Positions 27,349 through 36,432 of a DNA stretch of 64,000 nucleotides are shown piece after piece. The first letter of the stretch is position 1, and every line of letters begins with the position of its first letter. This stretch comes from Prevotellaceae bacterium (GTDB lineage Bacteria; Bacteroidota; Bacteroidia; Bacteroidales; Bacteroidaceae), in contig JAHZGX010000019.1 of the NCBI GenBank assembly GCA_019420585.1, forward strand, positions 1 through 64,000, given 5' to 3'. A program made the position numbers and the translations under genes. The notes beneath the pieces are model-generated. The model saw only the letters and a program-made list of their open reading frames with translations, was not told where the DNA came from and did not search any database.

Positions 27349-27398
27349 GGAAGTTCCAGGCAAGAGAGATGTCTCCGGCCTGGAACTTCCTTTTATTT
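27349..27398 (+). terminator. Intrinsic terminator of the sigma operon
   Basis: A perfect 13-bp stem, GGAAGTTCCAGGC (27349-27361) with GCCTGGAACTTCC (27378-27390), followed by TTTTATTT. It also lies just beyond the convergent 53-aa gene. Confidence 0.9.
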
Positions 27399-27425
27399 CA
27401 GGGTAGGGGCTTCTGCCCCATCACA

Positions 27426-27587
27426 TTACCAGTTCTCGTCCCACAGAGATTTCTTGTTGAGAACCTCATCGGGCTCTGTAATGACAGCGTCTGAGCCGTT
27501 GTCTTTGTTTACCGGCAGGCTGGTGGCCAGCATCTCCGTGCAGGCCATGTCAATTACGGTAATCTGAGGCTTGATGTATGTTTTCAT
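27426..27587 (-). CDS. Small uncharacterised peptide (53 aa)
   Basis: Reads MKTYIKPQITVIDMACTEML, continues with ATSLPVNKDNGSDAVITEPD and ends KKSLWDENW. The MKTYIKPQ(I/T)TVxxMxxTEMLAxSLPV start and the Trp/Asp-rich end match a family of very short Bacteroidales peptides that I recognise by pattern only. It lies 21 bp downstream of the 851-aa surface protein on the same strand and is probably co-transcribed. There is no signal peptide. Its role is unknown; it could be a small partner or a secreted peptide. Confidence 0.7.
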   Translation of the reverse strand: MKTYIKPQITVIDMACTEMLATSLPVNKDNGSDAVITEPDEVLNKKSLWDENW

Positions 27588-27608
27588 TTTTATCTGTTCA
27601 TTTAAGAG

Positions 27609-30164
27609 TTAATATATGATTTTCTTGCCATTCACGATGTTCACGCCCTTCTGCAGATGCCCCACACGCTGACCAGCCAGGTTGTAGATTACAGCCTCAC
27701 GGCCATCCTCGGTCGGTGCGATGGCAATGCCGGTTCCGGTGTTGTTGCCAATGCCGATGAAGGGCTTCACTCCGGCCTCATCACTTACCACCAGATAGCC
27801 TTTTCCCTGAGGCAGGGTCAATGTAGCAGCCGTGGGATAGAATCCCACACCGTTCTGCTTGTCACCCAGGACAAAGATGGAAGAGCCACCCTGCACGTTG
27901 CCGTCAGAAGCCTTCAGGTCATTCTGAGGCATGGCATCCAACTTCTCCACGGCAAAGGGTATGCTGTAAGTGCCGGCCTTGGCCTCCAGTACCACAGCCT
28001 CACCGGCGGGCACGTGGACCACGGGAGCCAGATGTACATATCCGCCAGCCAACTGTGCAGCGTATGCCTTCACGTCGGATGCACTGAAATCAAGAGGTTC
28101 TGCGGCAGTCAGGGTGGCATAGCCTGCCTGCCCAACGGTTGCTTCCTGCGCACTCTCTGCGGGCATCCAGGCCAGCACGGGATACTTGCCTGTGGCTATA
28201 AACTTCCAGTCGTTCTCCATGTCCCAATTGATGTTTCCGCCATAGAAACTCTTCACCTGCATGTCCTCATCGGGCGTGGTAAATCCATTATAGTCATTGG
28301 TATTGAAAGCATTTTCCCTCTCTCCGCTGCCAGTCTTCATCACCATGCTCTTGGCTACGTAATTGTAATCGAATGTTCCATTTTCAACGAGTACCTGATT
28401 CACGATGGGATAAATGTTTTCATTACCTCCCGCCGTGCTCAACTGTGTTGCTGCAATTATGTTATAACGTATTACAGGCTTGGCCGTTCCGTTGTCAATA
28501 AGGGACACCAGTCCGGTGGCATTGCTCCAGTCATTCTTTACCGTACCTGTGAAAAGACACTTCTCCAGTGTCATGCTCCCGCTGGTTGTACCCACAAGGC
28601 CTCCTGCCTGATGCTCGGTGGAGTGCACGTCGGCATTGGACAGGCAGTTGGCAATCAAGGTCGTCCCGTCAGTGTTGCCCGCAATGGCTGCCACATGGTC
28701 ACGTGACTCGGCAAAGGAGTTCATTACCGCTACCCTGTTGACTCTGGTGTCCCGCATGTTGCCAACCAGTACGCCGCTGTTCTCACGGCTGGTTCTCACG
28801 CTGCACCCTGTCAGCCCAAGGTCATGGATGTGCGCTCCCTCGGTATTGCCAAACAGGCCACAGTTCTTTTCGGCAACGCTGATGGAGAAGTTCTTCAACC
28901 AATGTCCCCGGCCGTCCAGTTCACCCTTGTAAGGCACGGCATTTTCGCCATTGCCGAAACCGGCAAAGTCCGTGAGGTCAACGTCCTGATTCAGACGTAT
29001 ATTCACCGCTGCGTCTACATACCTCACTGTGGATGCCAGCCAGTTGAAATGATCCACACTGGTCGGTTCATACCATCCATCAACAGCGGTCATCCATCCG
29101 GCCTGCGGGAAAGCACAGCGCACACACAGCCCTTTCTCAGTATACTCATGTCCCAGCGCAGGTATCGTACCATTGTCACGCACCGCACCGCAATCCTTGC
29201 AGACGAAAGTCTTATGGCCTTCCACTGTGCAGGTAGGAGCAATGTCCTTACCCGTCTCCCACACATGAGGAGTCACCGTACCCACAAGAGCCACCTCACC
29301 CAACTGGAAGTAACCGCCTCCCTGAGTTCCTGTGACCGTGATGCGATAATACTTGTATGCCTCGTCCAGCGGATTATCCAGCGTGAAATAATAGGGGTAG
29401 TAATTAAAGTCCTGCATAACCTGGTTATCCGCCACACTGATTATTTCATGCCAATCGGCATTGTCATTGCTGCCCTCAATCTTCCAATTCTTAGGATTAC
29501 GCCCGCGCCAGTCTTTATTGTCATTAGCTGTCGTGAACTGATACCCCGTGAGGTAAAGAGGCTCGGATGCCTCTAGGGTGACCGATGTGGGACAATTGCC
29601 CTCCCACTTTGCATCAGTCTTTCCATCGTATGCCTTACCATCGCCTTCCTTATAAGTGATGCCCATGGTAGCGGGAATGAGCGTGAACTCGCTAATCTGG
29701 AACAGTCGGCCATTGTTGATATTGGAGTCCTTGATGTGCAACTTGAAGTACTTGTATTTCTTCTTGCTGTTGCAGTAGACGGTGTAAGGGGTGAAGTTCT
29801 TGTCCTCGATGTAGTTGTCGTCTGCCTGGTAATAGATTTGCTCATAGGTGCCATTCTGCGTGTCACACCCACTCAGGATATACGTCTTGGGGGTACGACC
29901 TTGCCACTTCTCATTGTCATTGGCCGTTGTCATCACGAAGCCCTGGATATAAGTCGCCTCGGATGCCTCCAGCACCACATAGCAGTCCTGCTCCGTGTCC
30001 GATCCATTCTTGCACCATTTGGTGTTAAGATCTCCATCGCAAACTTTGTCGGAACCTTCATTTTCATTCCACTGCGAGCCCTCCACGGCTTTGAACGTGA
30101 CTTGGGCATAACCCGAAGCCGACAGTCCAAGACCGACAAGCCACATAAGTAATGTCTTCTTCAT
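27609..30164 (-). CDS. Surface protein with two discoidin-like domains and GLUG-type repeats (851 aa)
   Basis: Signal peptide about 1-20 (ASGYAQ). Two F5/8C-like (discoidin) domains: about 24-165 (VCDGDLNTKWCKNG, GFVMTTANDNEKWQGRTPKTYILSG) and about 168-295 (KAYDGKTDAKWEGN, GYQFTTANDNKDWRGRNPKNWKIEG). A Cys-rich linker follows (CTVEGHKTFVCKDCGAVRDNG). Then GLUG-like beta-helix turns (DGRGHWLKNFSISVAEKNCGLFGN, NSGVLVGNMRDTRVNRVAVMNSF, HQAGGLVGTTSGSMTLEKCLF). The C-terminus ends YNLAGQRVGHLQKGVNIVNGKK, a sorting-type tail. Probably a carbohydrate- or host-surface binding protein. The promoter holds an 11-C tract, so expression may vary between cells. Confidence 0.8.
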   Translation of the reverse strand: MKKTLLMWLVGLGLSASGYAQVTFKAVEGSQWNENEGSDKVCDGDLNTKWCKNGSDTEQDCYVVLEASEATYIQGFVMTTANDNEKWQGRTPKTYILSGCDTQNGTYEQIYYQADDNYIEDKNFTPYTVYCNSKKKYKYFKLHIKDSNINNGRLFQISEFTLIPATMGITYKEGDGKAYDGKTDAKWEGNCPTSVTLEASEPLYLTGYQFTTANDNKDWRGRNPKNWKIEGSNDNADWHEIISVADNQVMQDFNYYPYYFTLDNPLDEAYKYYRITVTGTQGGGYFQLGEVALVGTVTPHVWETGKDIAPTCTVEGHKTFVCKDCGAVRDNGTIPALGHEYTEKGLCVRCAFPQAGWMTAVDGWYEPTSVDHFNWLASTVRYVDAAVNIRLNQDVDLTDFAGFGNGENAVPYKGELDGRGHWLKNFSISVAEKNCGLFGNTEGAHIHDLGLTGCSVRTSRENSGVLVGNMRDTRVNRVAVMNSFAESRDHVAAIAGNTDGTTLIANCLSNADVHSTEHQAGGLVGTTSGSMTLEKCLFTGTVKNDWSNATGLVSLIDNGTAKPVIRYNIIAATQLSTAGGNENIYPIVNQVLVENGTFDYNYVAKSMVMKTGSGERENAFNTNDYNGFTTPDEDMQVKSFYGGNINWDMENDWKFIATGKYPVLAWMPAESAQEATVGQAGYATLTAAEPLDFSASDVKAYAAQLAGGYVHLAPVVHVPAGEAVVLEAKAGTYSIPFAVEKLDAMPQNDLKASDGNVQGGSSIFVLGDKQNGVGFYPTAATLTLPQGKGYLVVSDEAGVKPFIGIGNNTGTGIAIAPTEDGREAVIYNLAGQRVGHLQKGVNIVNGKKIIY

Positions 30165-30220
30165 CTTTGTTTTGATTAGGTAAAATAATAAGATCTACAT
30201 TTTCATTAAGTCTAACTATA

Positions 30221-30257
30221 CAAAATTACACATTCGTTAACAATTACCCCCCCCCCC
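30221..30257 (-). promoter_or_regulatory. Promoter with an 11-nt poly-C/G tract
   Basis: TAATTTTG on the minus strand (30228-30221) is a good -7 element for the 851-aa surface protein. No TTTG is found at -33; an uninterrupted run of eleven C (30247-30257, G on the sense strand) lies 18-28 bp upstream, exactly where the -33 element should be. Slippage would change the spacing. Confidence 0.6.
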
Positions 30258-30649
30258 GAGAAGTTAATTGATGTTAACAAACTGAACTTTCAAAACACTT
30301 TCTATCTTTTTACATATTAACATTGACCTTGTTTAGCAATACACACACTCATCCTTGTATTTTGGCAACATTGCCTCGAGCCCAATCTTGACAAGACTAC
30401 GCAGCGAAACACGGAAAATACCAACGCAAAAAGAGCAACATGCGATACCAATAGCAAAGCCGCGACAGAGATGGATGTCCCCCGGAAATTCACAGTAAAA
30501 GCATGATTGAAAAACAGCATCTCTGAAATGTCAAAAACACAGTGCACTGCACTGGCCATCGCACCGCACTGCATCTTTCCGGCCGATATTCCGGCCTCGA
30601 AAAGGCAACTCTTCATCTTGCGAAAACCGTCCCGAAAAGTTGCTTTTCC

Positions 30650-30729
30650 CAAGTGACTACGTTAGGGGTACAAAGTAAGTCATTTAGAAATGCAAATGAC
30701 TTGGTTAGGGATGCCAAACATGTCACTTG
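30650..30729. repeat. Dispersed repeat A, diverged copy with four boxes
   Basis: Boxes start at 30650 (CAAGTGACTAC), 30676 (TAAGTCATTTA), 30693 (CAAATGACTTG) and 30719 (CATGTCACTTG). The spacing is 26, 17 and 26 bp, symmetrical about the centre. The conserved flank of the other copies is missing. The rest of 30258-30767 shows no supported gene. Confidence 0.6.
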
Positions 30730-30767
30730 GATTCCCCCGTCCCAATGCGGGTGTTCTCAAAAAACAA

Positions 30768-30811
30768 GGAGCCCGGGGGCGGAGAAAATGAACTCCTGCC
30801 CCCCGGGCTCC
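30768..30811 (-). terminator. Intrinsic terminator of alaS
   Basis: GGAGCCCGGGGGC (30768-30780) pairs with GCCCCCCGGGCTCC (30798-30811). On the minus strand it is followed by TTGTTTTTTG. Confidence 0.85.
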
Positions 30812-30850
30812 TTATATATTATGCGGCTTGCTGTGGCAAGCCGTACGATG

Positions 30851-33463
30851 TCACATGGTGAGCAGTTCCACCAGTTTGTCCAGTGCGGCTGTCAGTCCCT
30901 CGGCATTGCGGCCTCCTGCAGTGGCAAAGTGAGGCTGTCCGCCTCCGCCACCCTGTATCAACTTGGCTGCCTCGCGTATGTTCTTGCCCACATGCACGCC
31001 CGAAGCCACTGCACTGTCAGAGGCGGCTGCAGTGAGCAACGGTTTGCCATCGCTCAGAGAGCCAAGCACGACAATGCTGTCGGCCAGTTCGGCACGAATC
31101 TGGAAGGCAAGGTCCTTGACATGCTCGGCAGGCAAGGGCACAATGCCCTTCACCACGTTCAGTCCGTTCACCTGCTTGGCCTTGGCCACCAACTGCTGCT
31201 TGATCTGTGCGGCCTTGTCCCTCATGAGGTTCTCCAACTGGCCGTGCAGTTCTCCGTTCTCCGACAGAGTCTTGCGCACGGCGGTCTTCAGGTCGGGAGC
31301 ATTGTTGAATATGGAGCGCAACTCGGCGGCTGTGTCTATCACGCTGTAAAGCAAGTCCTCAACCTGCGCACCAGTAATGGCCTCCACACGACGCACGCCG
31401 GCAGCCACGCTACTCTCGCTCAGAATCTTGAACATGCCCAGCCTACCTGTGCTGGCAGCATGGCATCCTCCGCAGAGTTCCACGCTATGGCCAAACTGCA
31501 CAACGCGCACCTTGTCGCCATACTTCTCGCCGAAGAGGGCTATGGCTCCCAACTTACGTGCCTCGTCGATAGGCATGTCACGGTGTTCCTGCAAGGGGAT
31601 ATTCTCACGTATGCGCGCATTGACGATGCGCTCAACCTGCCGCAATTCCTCAGGTGTCACCTTCTGGAAATGCGAGAAGTCGAATCTCAGTCCCTCGGGA
31701 GTCACCAAAGAGCCTTTCTGCTCCACATGCTCGCCCAGTACCTCGCGCAGTGCCTCATCGAGCAGATGCGTGCAGGTGTGGTTAGCCTCACTGGCATGGC
31801 GCAGGTCGGTATCCACACAGGCCATGAAGGGAGCCTTGGGATCCTGGGGCACCTGCTTTGTGATATGTACGGACAGATTGTTTTCGCGCTTGGTGTCGAT
31901 GACCTCAATGGTCTCACCTTCGCTCACGAGCACGCCGCGGTCGCCCACCTGTCCGCCCATCTCGGCATAGAAGGGAGTGGTGTCAAGCACAATCTGATAA
32001 AAGGTCTGCTTCTTCTGTGTCACACGCCTGTAACGCAGGATGCGGCACTCATGCTCGGTGCAGTCCCATCCCACGAAGGATGTCTCGCCGGGCTGAACCT
32101 CCACCCAGTCATCATTCTCCACGGCAGCGGCGTTGCGGGCACGCTCCTTCTGCTTCTGCATCTCGGCATTGAACCCGTCCTCGTCCACAGAAAGTCCGTT
32201 CTCGTGGCATATCAGTTCGGTGAGGTCAAGGGGGAATCCGTAAGTGTCAAACAGGGTGAAAGCCTTCTCGCCCGAGATTACGCTGCTTCCCTCGGCCTTG
32301 GTCTGCTGCATGACTCCCTCCAAGAGGCGTATGCCGGTCTCCAGTGTGCGCAGGAAACTGTCCTCCTCCTCCTTCATCACCTTGGCAATGAGTTCCTTCT
32401 GTGCCTGCAGTTCAGGATAGGTGGCACCCATCTCACGGATGAGCACAGGCAGCAACCGGTACATGAAGGCTTCCTTCTGCCCCAGGAACGTATAGGCGTA
32501 ACGCACGGCACGGCGCAGGATACGCCGTATGACGTAACCGGCCTTGGCATTGCCGGGAAGTTGGCCGTCGGCAATGCTGAAGGCGATGGTGCGCAGGTGG
32601 TCGGCCACCACGCGCATGGCCACATCGGTGTCATGGCTTTCTCCGTAGCGGCATCCGCTCATGTCGCCAATGGCCTGGATGATGGGCTGGAACACATCGG
32701 TATCATAATTGGAGTGCTTGCCCTGGATGACACGCACCAGTCGCTCGAAGCCCATGCCCGTGTCGATGACATTCATGGAAAGCGGCTCCAGATGCCCGTC
32801 GGCCTTGCGCTCATACTGCATGAACACGATGTTCCATATCTCGATGACCTGTGGATTGTCCTTGTTCACAAGGTCGCGACCGGGCACTCCGGCGCGCTCC
32901 TCAGGCAGGCGGTTGTCAATGTGTATCTCGGAACAGGGGCCACAGGGACCCGTGTCGCCCATTTCCCAGAAGTTGTCATGCTTGTTGCCGTTGATGATGT
33001 GGTCGGCAGGGACATGCTTGAGCCAGTACTGTGCAGCCTCATCATCGCGCTCCAGGCCTTCCTCCTTGCTTCCCTCGAACACGGTGACATAGAGGTCGTC
33101 GGGGTTGAGCCCCAGCACGCCCACCAGGTACTCCCACGCCATGTCGATGGCTCCCTGCTTGAAATAGTCGCCGAACGACCAGTTGCCAAGCATCTCAAAC
33201 ATGGTATGATGATAGGTGTCATGTCCCACTTCCTCCAAGTCGTTGTGCTTTCCGCTCACGCGCAAGCACTTCTGGCTGTCGGCACGGCGGCGGGGTTCGG
33301 GGTCACGCGTACCCAGTATGATATCCTTCCACTGGTTCATTCCGGCATTGGTGAACATCAGTGTGGGGTCGTCCTTAATGACCATAGGTGCAGAGGGCAC
33401 AATGGTATGACCCTTGGACTCGAAGAACTTCAGGAACGAGTCACGTATTTCGTTTGCAGTCAT
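30851..33463 (-). CDS. alaS: Alanyl-tRNA synthetase (870 aa)
   Basis: Charges tRNA-Ala in the cytoplasm. Complete class II catalytic domain at the N-terminus (TANEIRDSFLKFFESKGHT, PTLMFTNAGMNQWKD, HHTMFEMLGNWSFGDYFK); editing domain with the zinc-binding HTCTHLLDEAL and CGGCHAAS; C-terminal DHHA1 region (LEDLLYSV...GVHVGKNIREAAKLIQGGGGGQPHFATAGG). Length is normal. It is transcribed from a promoter that overlaps that of merR (33574). A very long open frame on the opposite strand here is a mirror of alaS. Confidence 0.98.
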   Translation of the reverse strand: MTANEIRDSFLKFFESKGHTIVPSAPMVIKDDPTLMFTNAGMNQWKDIILGTRDPEPRRRADSQKCLRVSGKHNDLEEVGHDTYHHTMFEMLGNWSFGDYFKQGAIDMAWEYLVGVLGLNPDDLYVTVFEGSKEEGLERDDEAAQYWLKHVPADHIINGNKHDNFWEMGDTGPCGPCSEIHIDNRLPEERAGVPGRDLVNKDNPQVIEIWNIVFMQYERKADGHLEPLSMNVIDTGMGFERLVRVIQGKHSNYDTDVFQPIIQAIGDMSGCRYGESHDTDVAMRVVADHLRTIAFSIADGQLPGNAKAGYVIRRILRRAVRYAYTFLGQKEAFMYRLLPVLIREMGATYPELQAQKELIAKVMKEEEDSFLRTLETGIRLLEGVMQQTKAEGSSVISGEKAFTLFDTYGFPLDLTELICHENGLSVDEDGFNAEMQKQKERARNAAAVENDDWVEVQPGETSFVGWDCTEHECRILRYRRVTQKKQTFYQIVLDTTPFYAEMGGQVGDRGVLVSEGETIEVIDTKRENNLSVHITKQVPQDPKAPFMACVDTDLRHASEANHTCTHLLDEALREVLGEHVEQKGSLVTPEGLRFDFSHFQKVTPEELRQVERIVNARIRENIPLQEHRDMPIDEARKLGAIALFGEKYGDKVRVVQFGHSVELCGGCHAASTGRLGMFKILSESSVAAGVRRVEAITGAQVEDLLYSVIDTAAELRSIFNNAPDLKTAVRKTLSENGELHGQLENLMRDKAAQIKQQLVAKAKQVNGLNVVKGIVPLPAEHVKDLAFQIRAELADSIVVLGSLSDGKPLLTAAASDSAVASGVHVGKNIREAAKLIQGGGGGQPHFATAGGRNAEGLTAALDKLVELLTM

Positions 33464-33503
33464 GATAATGATGTTTTATTCTGAGAATCTCTTTGAGAAA
33501 CAG

Positions 33504-33534
33504 TTGCAAAGGTAATTTGTTTTGCGTATTTTTG
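33504..33534 (+). promoter_or_regulatory. Promoter of the MerR-like gene
   Basis: TTG (33504-33506) and TATTTTTG (33527-33534) are 20 bp apart. The promoter shares bases with the alaS promoter on the other strand. Confidence 0.65.
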
Positions 33535-33538
33535 CAAA
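33507..33538 (-). promoter_or_regulatory. Promoter of alaS
   Basis: On the minus strand TTTG (33538-33535) and TACCTTTG (33514-33507) are 20 bp apart. It overlaps the merR promoter face to face. Confidence 0.65.
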
Positions 33539-33573
33539 GATTTTGGATATGAAAAGGGCTTCCCACTCAGATT

Positions 33574-33918
33574 ATGGCACTCAACAAAGACAAGAATCTC
33601 AAGAAATACTTCTCCATCAGCGAGGTAGCCACGCAGTTTGGCGTGGCTGAGTCTGTGTTGCGATTCTGGGAGAAGGAGTTTCCCAACATACGTCCGCGCA
33701 AGACGCAACGCAACGTAAGGCAATACACACGCGAGGACATTGAGGAAGTACGTACGGTGTACACACTGCTCAAGGTGCGAGGAATGAAGATTACGGCCGC
33801 ACGCGAGATGCTCTCCAAGAACAAGAAGGGAGCGGCCAACATGACTCTGGTGCTCAACAAACTGGAGTCCATCAGGAATGAACTCCTGGACATCAGCCGG
33901 GAACTGGCCGAACTGTGA
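33574..33918 (+). CDS. MerR family transcriptional regulator (114 aa)
   Basis: N-terminal MerR winged helix (KYFSISEVATQFGVAESVLRFWEKEFPNIRPRKTQRNVRQYTREDIEEVRTV, about 10-61), then a helical dimerisation part (LVLNKLESIRNELLDISREL). The effector domain is absent or very short and there are no Cys ligands for metal. Its promoter overlaps that of alaS, so control of alaS or of itself is plausible. Function beyond DNA binding is unknown. A hairpin at 33998-34038 follows. Confidence 0.9.
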   Translation: MALNKDKNLKKYFSISEVATQFGVAESVLRFWEKEFPNIRPRKTQRNVRQYTREDIEEVRTVYTLLKVRGMKITAAREMLSKNKKGAANMTLVLNKLESIRNELLDISRELAEL

Positions 33919-33997
33919 CTGACCGCAAGCCGGACACCCGGCAGTGCCACCGCACTCCCCGGGTAGCACAAGAAGACAGCGAAACCCAAGGACAGCA

Positions 33998-34038
33998 GTA
34001 ATCCCCCGACGAAGACAAGACTATCGCCGGGGGATTAC
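33998..34038. terminator. Hairpin between merR and rsh (convergent)
   Basis: GTAATCCCCCG (33998-34008) pairs with CGGGGGATTAC (34028-34038). It can act on both strands, but neither side has a long T-run. Confidence 0.55.
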
Positions 34039-34112
34039 TGTATGCCGCCACTCTAATATGGGAAAAGAAAGGAGGAGGCACGGGCAGCATAATGCACTCT
34101 CCCACCCACGGT

Positions 34113-36362
34113 TCAGAACCGCACCACGTCCTCGATTTCGGGAATGCGCTTGAGGTCGCGGCAGATATCCTGCACGTCACTCACATCATGCACACCGAGG
34201 CGTATCTCACACTCAAAGATGCCGTCATGCGTATCCACATTGAGGTGCTGTATGTTCACGTTAAGCTGTTGAGAAAGCACACCGGTAATCTGATGGAGCA
34301 CTCCCACGTGGTCAATGCCATTGATGTGGATGGTGGCGGAAAAAAAGAGTTTCTTGTGCGTGTCCCAGTTGGCCGCCAAGATATGGTTGCCGTCACTGGC
34401 CTTCAGTTTGGCCGCAACGGGACACTGCCTCTTGTGTATGGTGATGCTGGTCTTCCCGTCGAAGTATCCGAGCACATCATCGCCCGGGATAGGATGGCAG
34501 CAATTGCACATGATATAGCGGCCGATAGTTTCCTCATTGAGTATCAACGGTTTCTTCTTGTCGATAACCAAAGGCACAGACTCGTCCTGTTGCTGCTCAT
34601 CGTCTGCATTGTCATGGTGACGCATGAAGAAAGTAAGATACCTGCTCCAGCCTGTGCGGTCGGGATTCTTGCCATGCACAACGGCCACATCGGCATCCCC
34701 CAGCGTGACCACCCCGCTCCCCAAGGCCGCAAAGAACTCCTCACGTGTGCGCATGTTGTGGAAACTGCGCAGCCTGTCCACGTTCACGCTGTTCACATCC
34801 AAGTCCCTCTCACGGAAGAAATCGGCAAACATTTCCTCGCCTTGCTTCTGCTTCTCACGCTCTTCGCGCCGCAGCACAGCCTGTATCTTCCCTTTGGCCT
34901 TGGCTGTGGTCACGAAACCCATCCATTCCGGAGCCACCCTCTGGCTCTTTGAGGTGAGTATCTCCACCTGGTCACCACTCTGCAGCACATAACTGATAGG
35001 CTCCAGTTTATGGTTTACCTTGGCTCCGATACAGTGCGTGCCTAGGAAAGTATGTATGGTAAAAGCGAAATCCAGCACGGTGCTGTCGGCCGGCATAGTC
35101 TTAAAGTCGCCCTTGGGAGTGACTACGAATATCTCACTCGCATACAAGTTGAGTTTGATGGTGTCCAGAAAGTCGATGGCGTTAGGCTGGGGATCATCAA
35201 GTATCTCCTTGATGGTATGCAGCCACTTGTCCAGTTCGTTCTCGCTGTCTTCCGTGGTCTTCCCGCCTTCCTTGTACTTCCAGTGTGCGGCGAAGCCCTG
35301 TTCGGCCATCTCATCCATGCGCTGGCTACGTATCTGTACCTCAATCCACCGCCCGGTGTGGCTCATGAGCGTGGTGTGCAGAGCCTGGTAGCCGTTGGCC
35401 TTGGGATGGGAGAGCCAGTCACGGAAACGCTCGGGATGGGGCTTGTAAATGCTGCTGGCGATGGCATATATCTGGAAACACTCGGCAATCTCGTCCTGCA
35501 CCCCCTCGCCTGAGAAGATGATGCGCACGGCCAAGATGTCATATATCTCATCAAAGCCGATGTGCTTGTTCTGCATCTTCATCCAGATGCTGTAAGGTGA
35601 CTTGATGCGTGCCTTTATCTCGTATTTCAGCCCCGTCTCGTCAAGCCGTTCCCTGATGGGAGCCGTGAACTCGTCGAAAATGGAGGTCAGATGCCCCTGC
35701 ATGTCGGCCAGTTTCTGCCTGATGTCCCGGTACTCCTCGGGATGCTCATATTTGAAACTGAGGTCCTCCAGTTCTTCCTTCACCTTGTTCAGGCCAAGTC
35801 TGTTGGCCAGGGGAGCATAGATATAGAGTGTCTCACCCGCTATCTTGTATTGTTTGTTGGGCAACTGACTGCCCAGAGTGCGCATGTTGTGCAGGCGGTC
35901 AGAGATCTTGATGAGTATTACCCTGATGTCGTCACTCATGGTGAGGAGCAGTTTCTTGAAGGATTCCGCCTGTGCCGAAGCCTTGTCACCGAAGATTCCT
36001 CCCGATATCTTGGTCAGCCCGTCCGTTATCTGCGCAATCTTGGAACCGAAGATGTTCTCGATGTCCTCCACGGTGTAGTCCGTGTCCTCCACCACATCAT
36101 GCAGCAAGGCAGCACATATGCTGGTGCTGCCCAATCCTATCTCCTCGCAGGCAATCTGCGCCACGGCTATGGGATGCATGATATACGGTTCCCCCGAAAG
36201 GCGGCGCACCCCCTTGTGGGCCTGCCGTGCGAAGTTGAAGGCTTTCTCTATGATTTCCGTGTGCTTGCGGTGGCGTGACTGTAGATACGTGTCCACCAGG
36301 TGGCGGTAAGCCGCCTCCACCATGCGCGCATCTTCCTGTTCTCTGCTTGTCATCTGCTCCAT
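34113..36362 (-). CDS. RelA/SpoT-type (p)ppGpp synthetase/hydrolase (749 aa)
   Basis: Makes and degrades the alarmone (p)ppGpp. HD hydrolase domain (EPYIMHPIAVAQIACEEIG, AALLHDVVEDTDYTVEDI, intact HDxxED); synthetase domain (RIKSPYSIWMKMQNKHIGFDEIYDILAVRII, GYQALHTTLM); TGS (VFVVTPKGDFKTMPADSTVLDFAFTIH); helical region with a CCHPIPGDDVLGYFDGK zinc-type motif; C-terminal ACT (HINGIDHVGVLHQITGVLSQQLNVNI). The ATG at 36362 is preferred to 36419: it has an SD-like AAGGCGGAAG just upstream and the family start. It is last in the parA-parB-DUF5683-mltD operon, the usual Bacteroidales order. Confidence 0.95.
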   Translation of the reverse strand: MEQMTSREQEDARMVEAAYRHLVDTYLQSRHRKHTEIIEKAFNFARQAHKGVRRLSGEPYIMHPIAVAQIACEEIGLGSTSICAALLHDVVEDTDYTVEDIENIFGSKIAQITDGLTKISGGIFGDKASAQAESFKKLLLTMSDDIRVILIKISDRLHNMRTLGSQLPNKQYKIAGETLYIYAPLANRLGLNKVKEELEDLSFKYEHPEEYRDIRQKLADMQGHLTSIFDEFTAPIRERLDETGLKYEIKARIKSPYSIWMKMQNKHIGFDEIYDILAVRIIFSGEGVQDEIAECFQIYAIASSIYKPHPERFRDWLSHPKANGYQALHTTLMSHTGRWIEVQIRSQRMDEMAEQGFAAHWKYKEGGKTTEDSENELDKWLHTIKEILDDPQPNAIDFLDTIKLNLYASEIFVVTPKGDFKTMPADSTVLDFAFTIHTFLGTHCIGAKVNHKLEPISYVLQSGDQVEILTSKSQRVAPEWMGFVTTAKAKGKIQAVLRREEREKQKQGEEMFADFFRERDLDVNSVNVDRLRSFHNMRTREEFFAALGSGVVTLGDADVAVVHGKNPDRTGWSRYLTFFMRHHDNADDEQQQDESVPLVIDKKKPLILNEETIGRYIMCNCCHPIPGDDVLGYFDGKTSITIHKRQCPVAAKLKASDGNHILAANWDTHKKLFFSATIHINGIDHVGVLHQITGVLSQQLNVNIQHLNVDTHDGIFECEIRLGVHDVSDVQDICRDLKRIPEIEDVVRF

Positions 36363-36432
36363 AACTTCCGCCTTATAGGTATTCTTAATTATATATAGAA
36401 CGCGTGCATGCGCGTTCATTCTATATTATCCC

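Noticed and set aside
30542..33484. A 980-aa open frame on the plus strand
   Set aside because: It is the complementary shadow of alaS, whose motifs and promoter are clear on the minus strand.
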